This document shows positions 5,042-5,060 of a DNA stretch of 5,060 nucleotides, one piece after another. This DNA comes from an uncultured Ruminococcus sp. Its GTDB lineage: Bacteria > Bacillota > Clostridia > Oscillospirales > CAG-272. The first letter of the stretch is position 1; each line of letters opens with the position of its first letter. The translations under genes were made by a program, and so were the position numbers. Under the pieces are notes generated by a model, which did no database searches, had not been told where the DNA came from, and worked only from the letters and a program-made list of their open reading frames with translations. The DNA lies in NCBI GenBank assembly GCA_902765885.1, contig CACXBN010000389.1, positions 1 to 5,060 of the forward strand. The letters are read 5' to 3'.

Positions 5042-5060
5042 GACAATCATCATTATAAAG
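5033..5060. promoter_or_regulatory. Perfect 11+11 bp inverted repeat over the -10 box, probable repressor operator
   Basis: CTTTATAATGA (5033-5043) and TCATTATAAAG (5050-5060) are exact inverse complements separated by 6 bases. The left arm contains the -10 TATAAT, and the predicted start falls in the spacer, so a bound dimer would block the promoter. The symmetry also places a TATAAT on the minus strand (5057-5052), so a divergent promoter is conceivable. The right arm ends at the window edge and might extend further. Confidence 0.6.

Noticed and set aside
4934..5059. Minus-strand open frame (MMIVIIKSSPETIKQ...) entering from the right edge and stopping inside the terminator loop
   Set aside because: Its first codons coincide with the inverted repeat and promoter, there is no RBS before its ATG within the window, and its last codons form the terminator stem. 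It could still be the tail of a convergent gene if the frame is open beyond the edge.

Overview
The window looks like chromosome of a low-to-moderate GC Gram-positive anaerobe, most likely a Clostridia member of the Lachnospiraceae type. The clues are strong AGGAGG-type ribosome binding sites, clean sigma-A promoters with 17-bp spacers, U-tailed hairpin terminators, a Crp/Fnr regulator, an acyl-ACP thioesterase, and small proteins of a kind I associate with that group. This placement is inference from style and gene families.

Layout, left to right. (1) Positions 2-169 (+) hold the C-terminal end of an unrecognised protein. (2) A convergent minus-strand unit follows. An intact 61-residue antitoxin-like protein (378-563) has its own promoter, and a 43-codon remnant of what appears to be a GNAT-type partner (250-381) overlaps its stop codon by GTGA; a terminator lies at 169-217. 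(3) Positions 650-1009 hold no credible gene. They contain a family of degenerate ~60-bp repeats (724-1009) running up to the 3' end of the next gene. (4) A minus-strand acyl-ACP thioesterase (1070-1705) ends about 24 residues early at a TAA; the same frame stays open for 23 more codons. (5) A minus-strand Crp/Fnr-family regulator (1880-2587) has its own promoter and terminator. (6) A 345-bp divergent intergenic region carries two promoters, helically phased T-tracts and a palindrome at the predicted start site. (7) The main gene (2933-4870, +) encodes a 645-residue fusion of a complete LacI-type regulator (HTH plus sugar-binding-protein-like domain) and a complete PfkB/ribokinase-type sugar kinase. 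Its stop codon lies in a four-copy 15-16 bp tandem repeat that leads into a perfect 15-bp hairpin terminator. (8) The right edge has a strong plus-strand promoter whose -10 box is covered by a perfect 11+11 bp inverted repeat, so a repressed transcript probably starts here and runs out of the window.

How the parts relate. Each main gene appears to have its own promoter, so this is a row of single-gene units, not one operon. The LacI-kinase fusion is the most interesting: one polypeptide could bind DNA, sense a sugar and phosphorylate a sugar. No transporter or other catabolic gene is visible, so its target may lie to the right, under the operator-like promoter at 5013-5060. The left third shows erosion: a lost toxin partner, a shortened thioesterase and decayed repeats.
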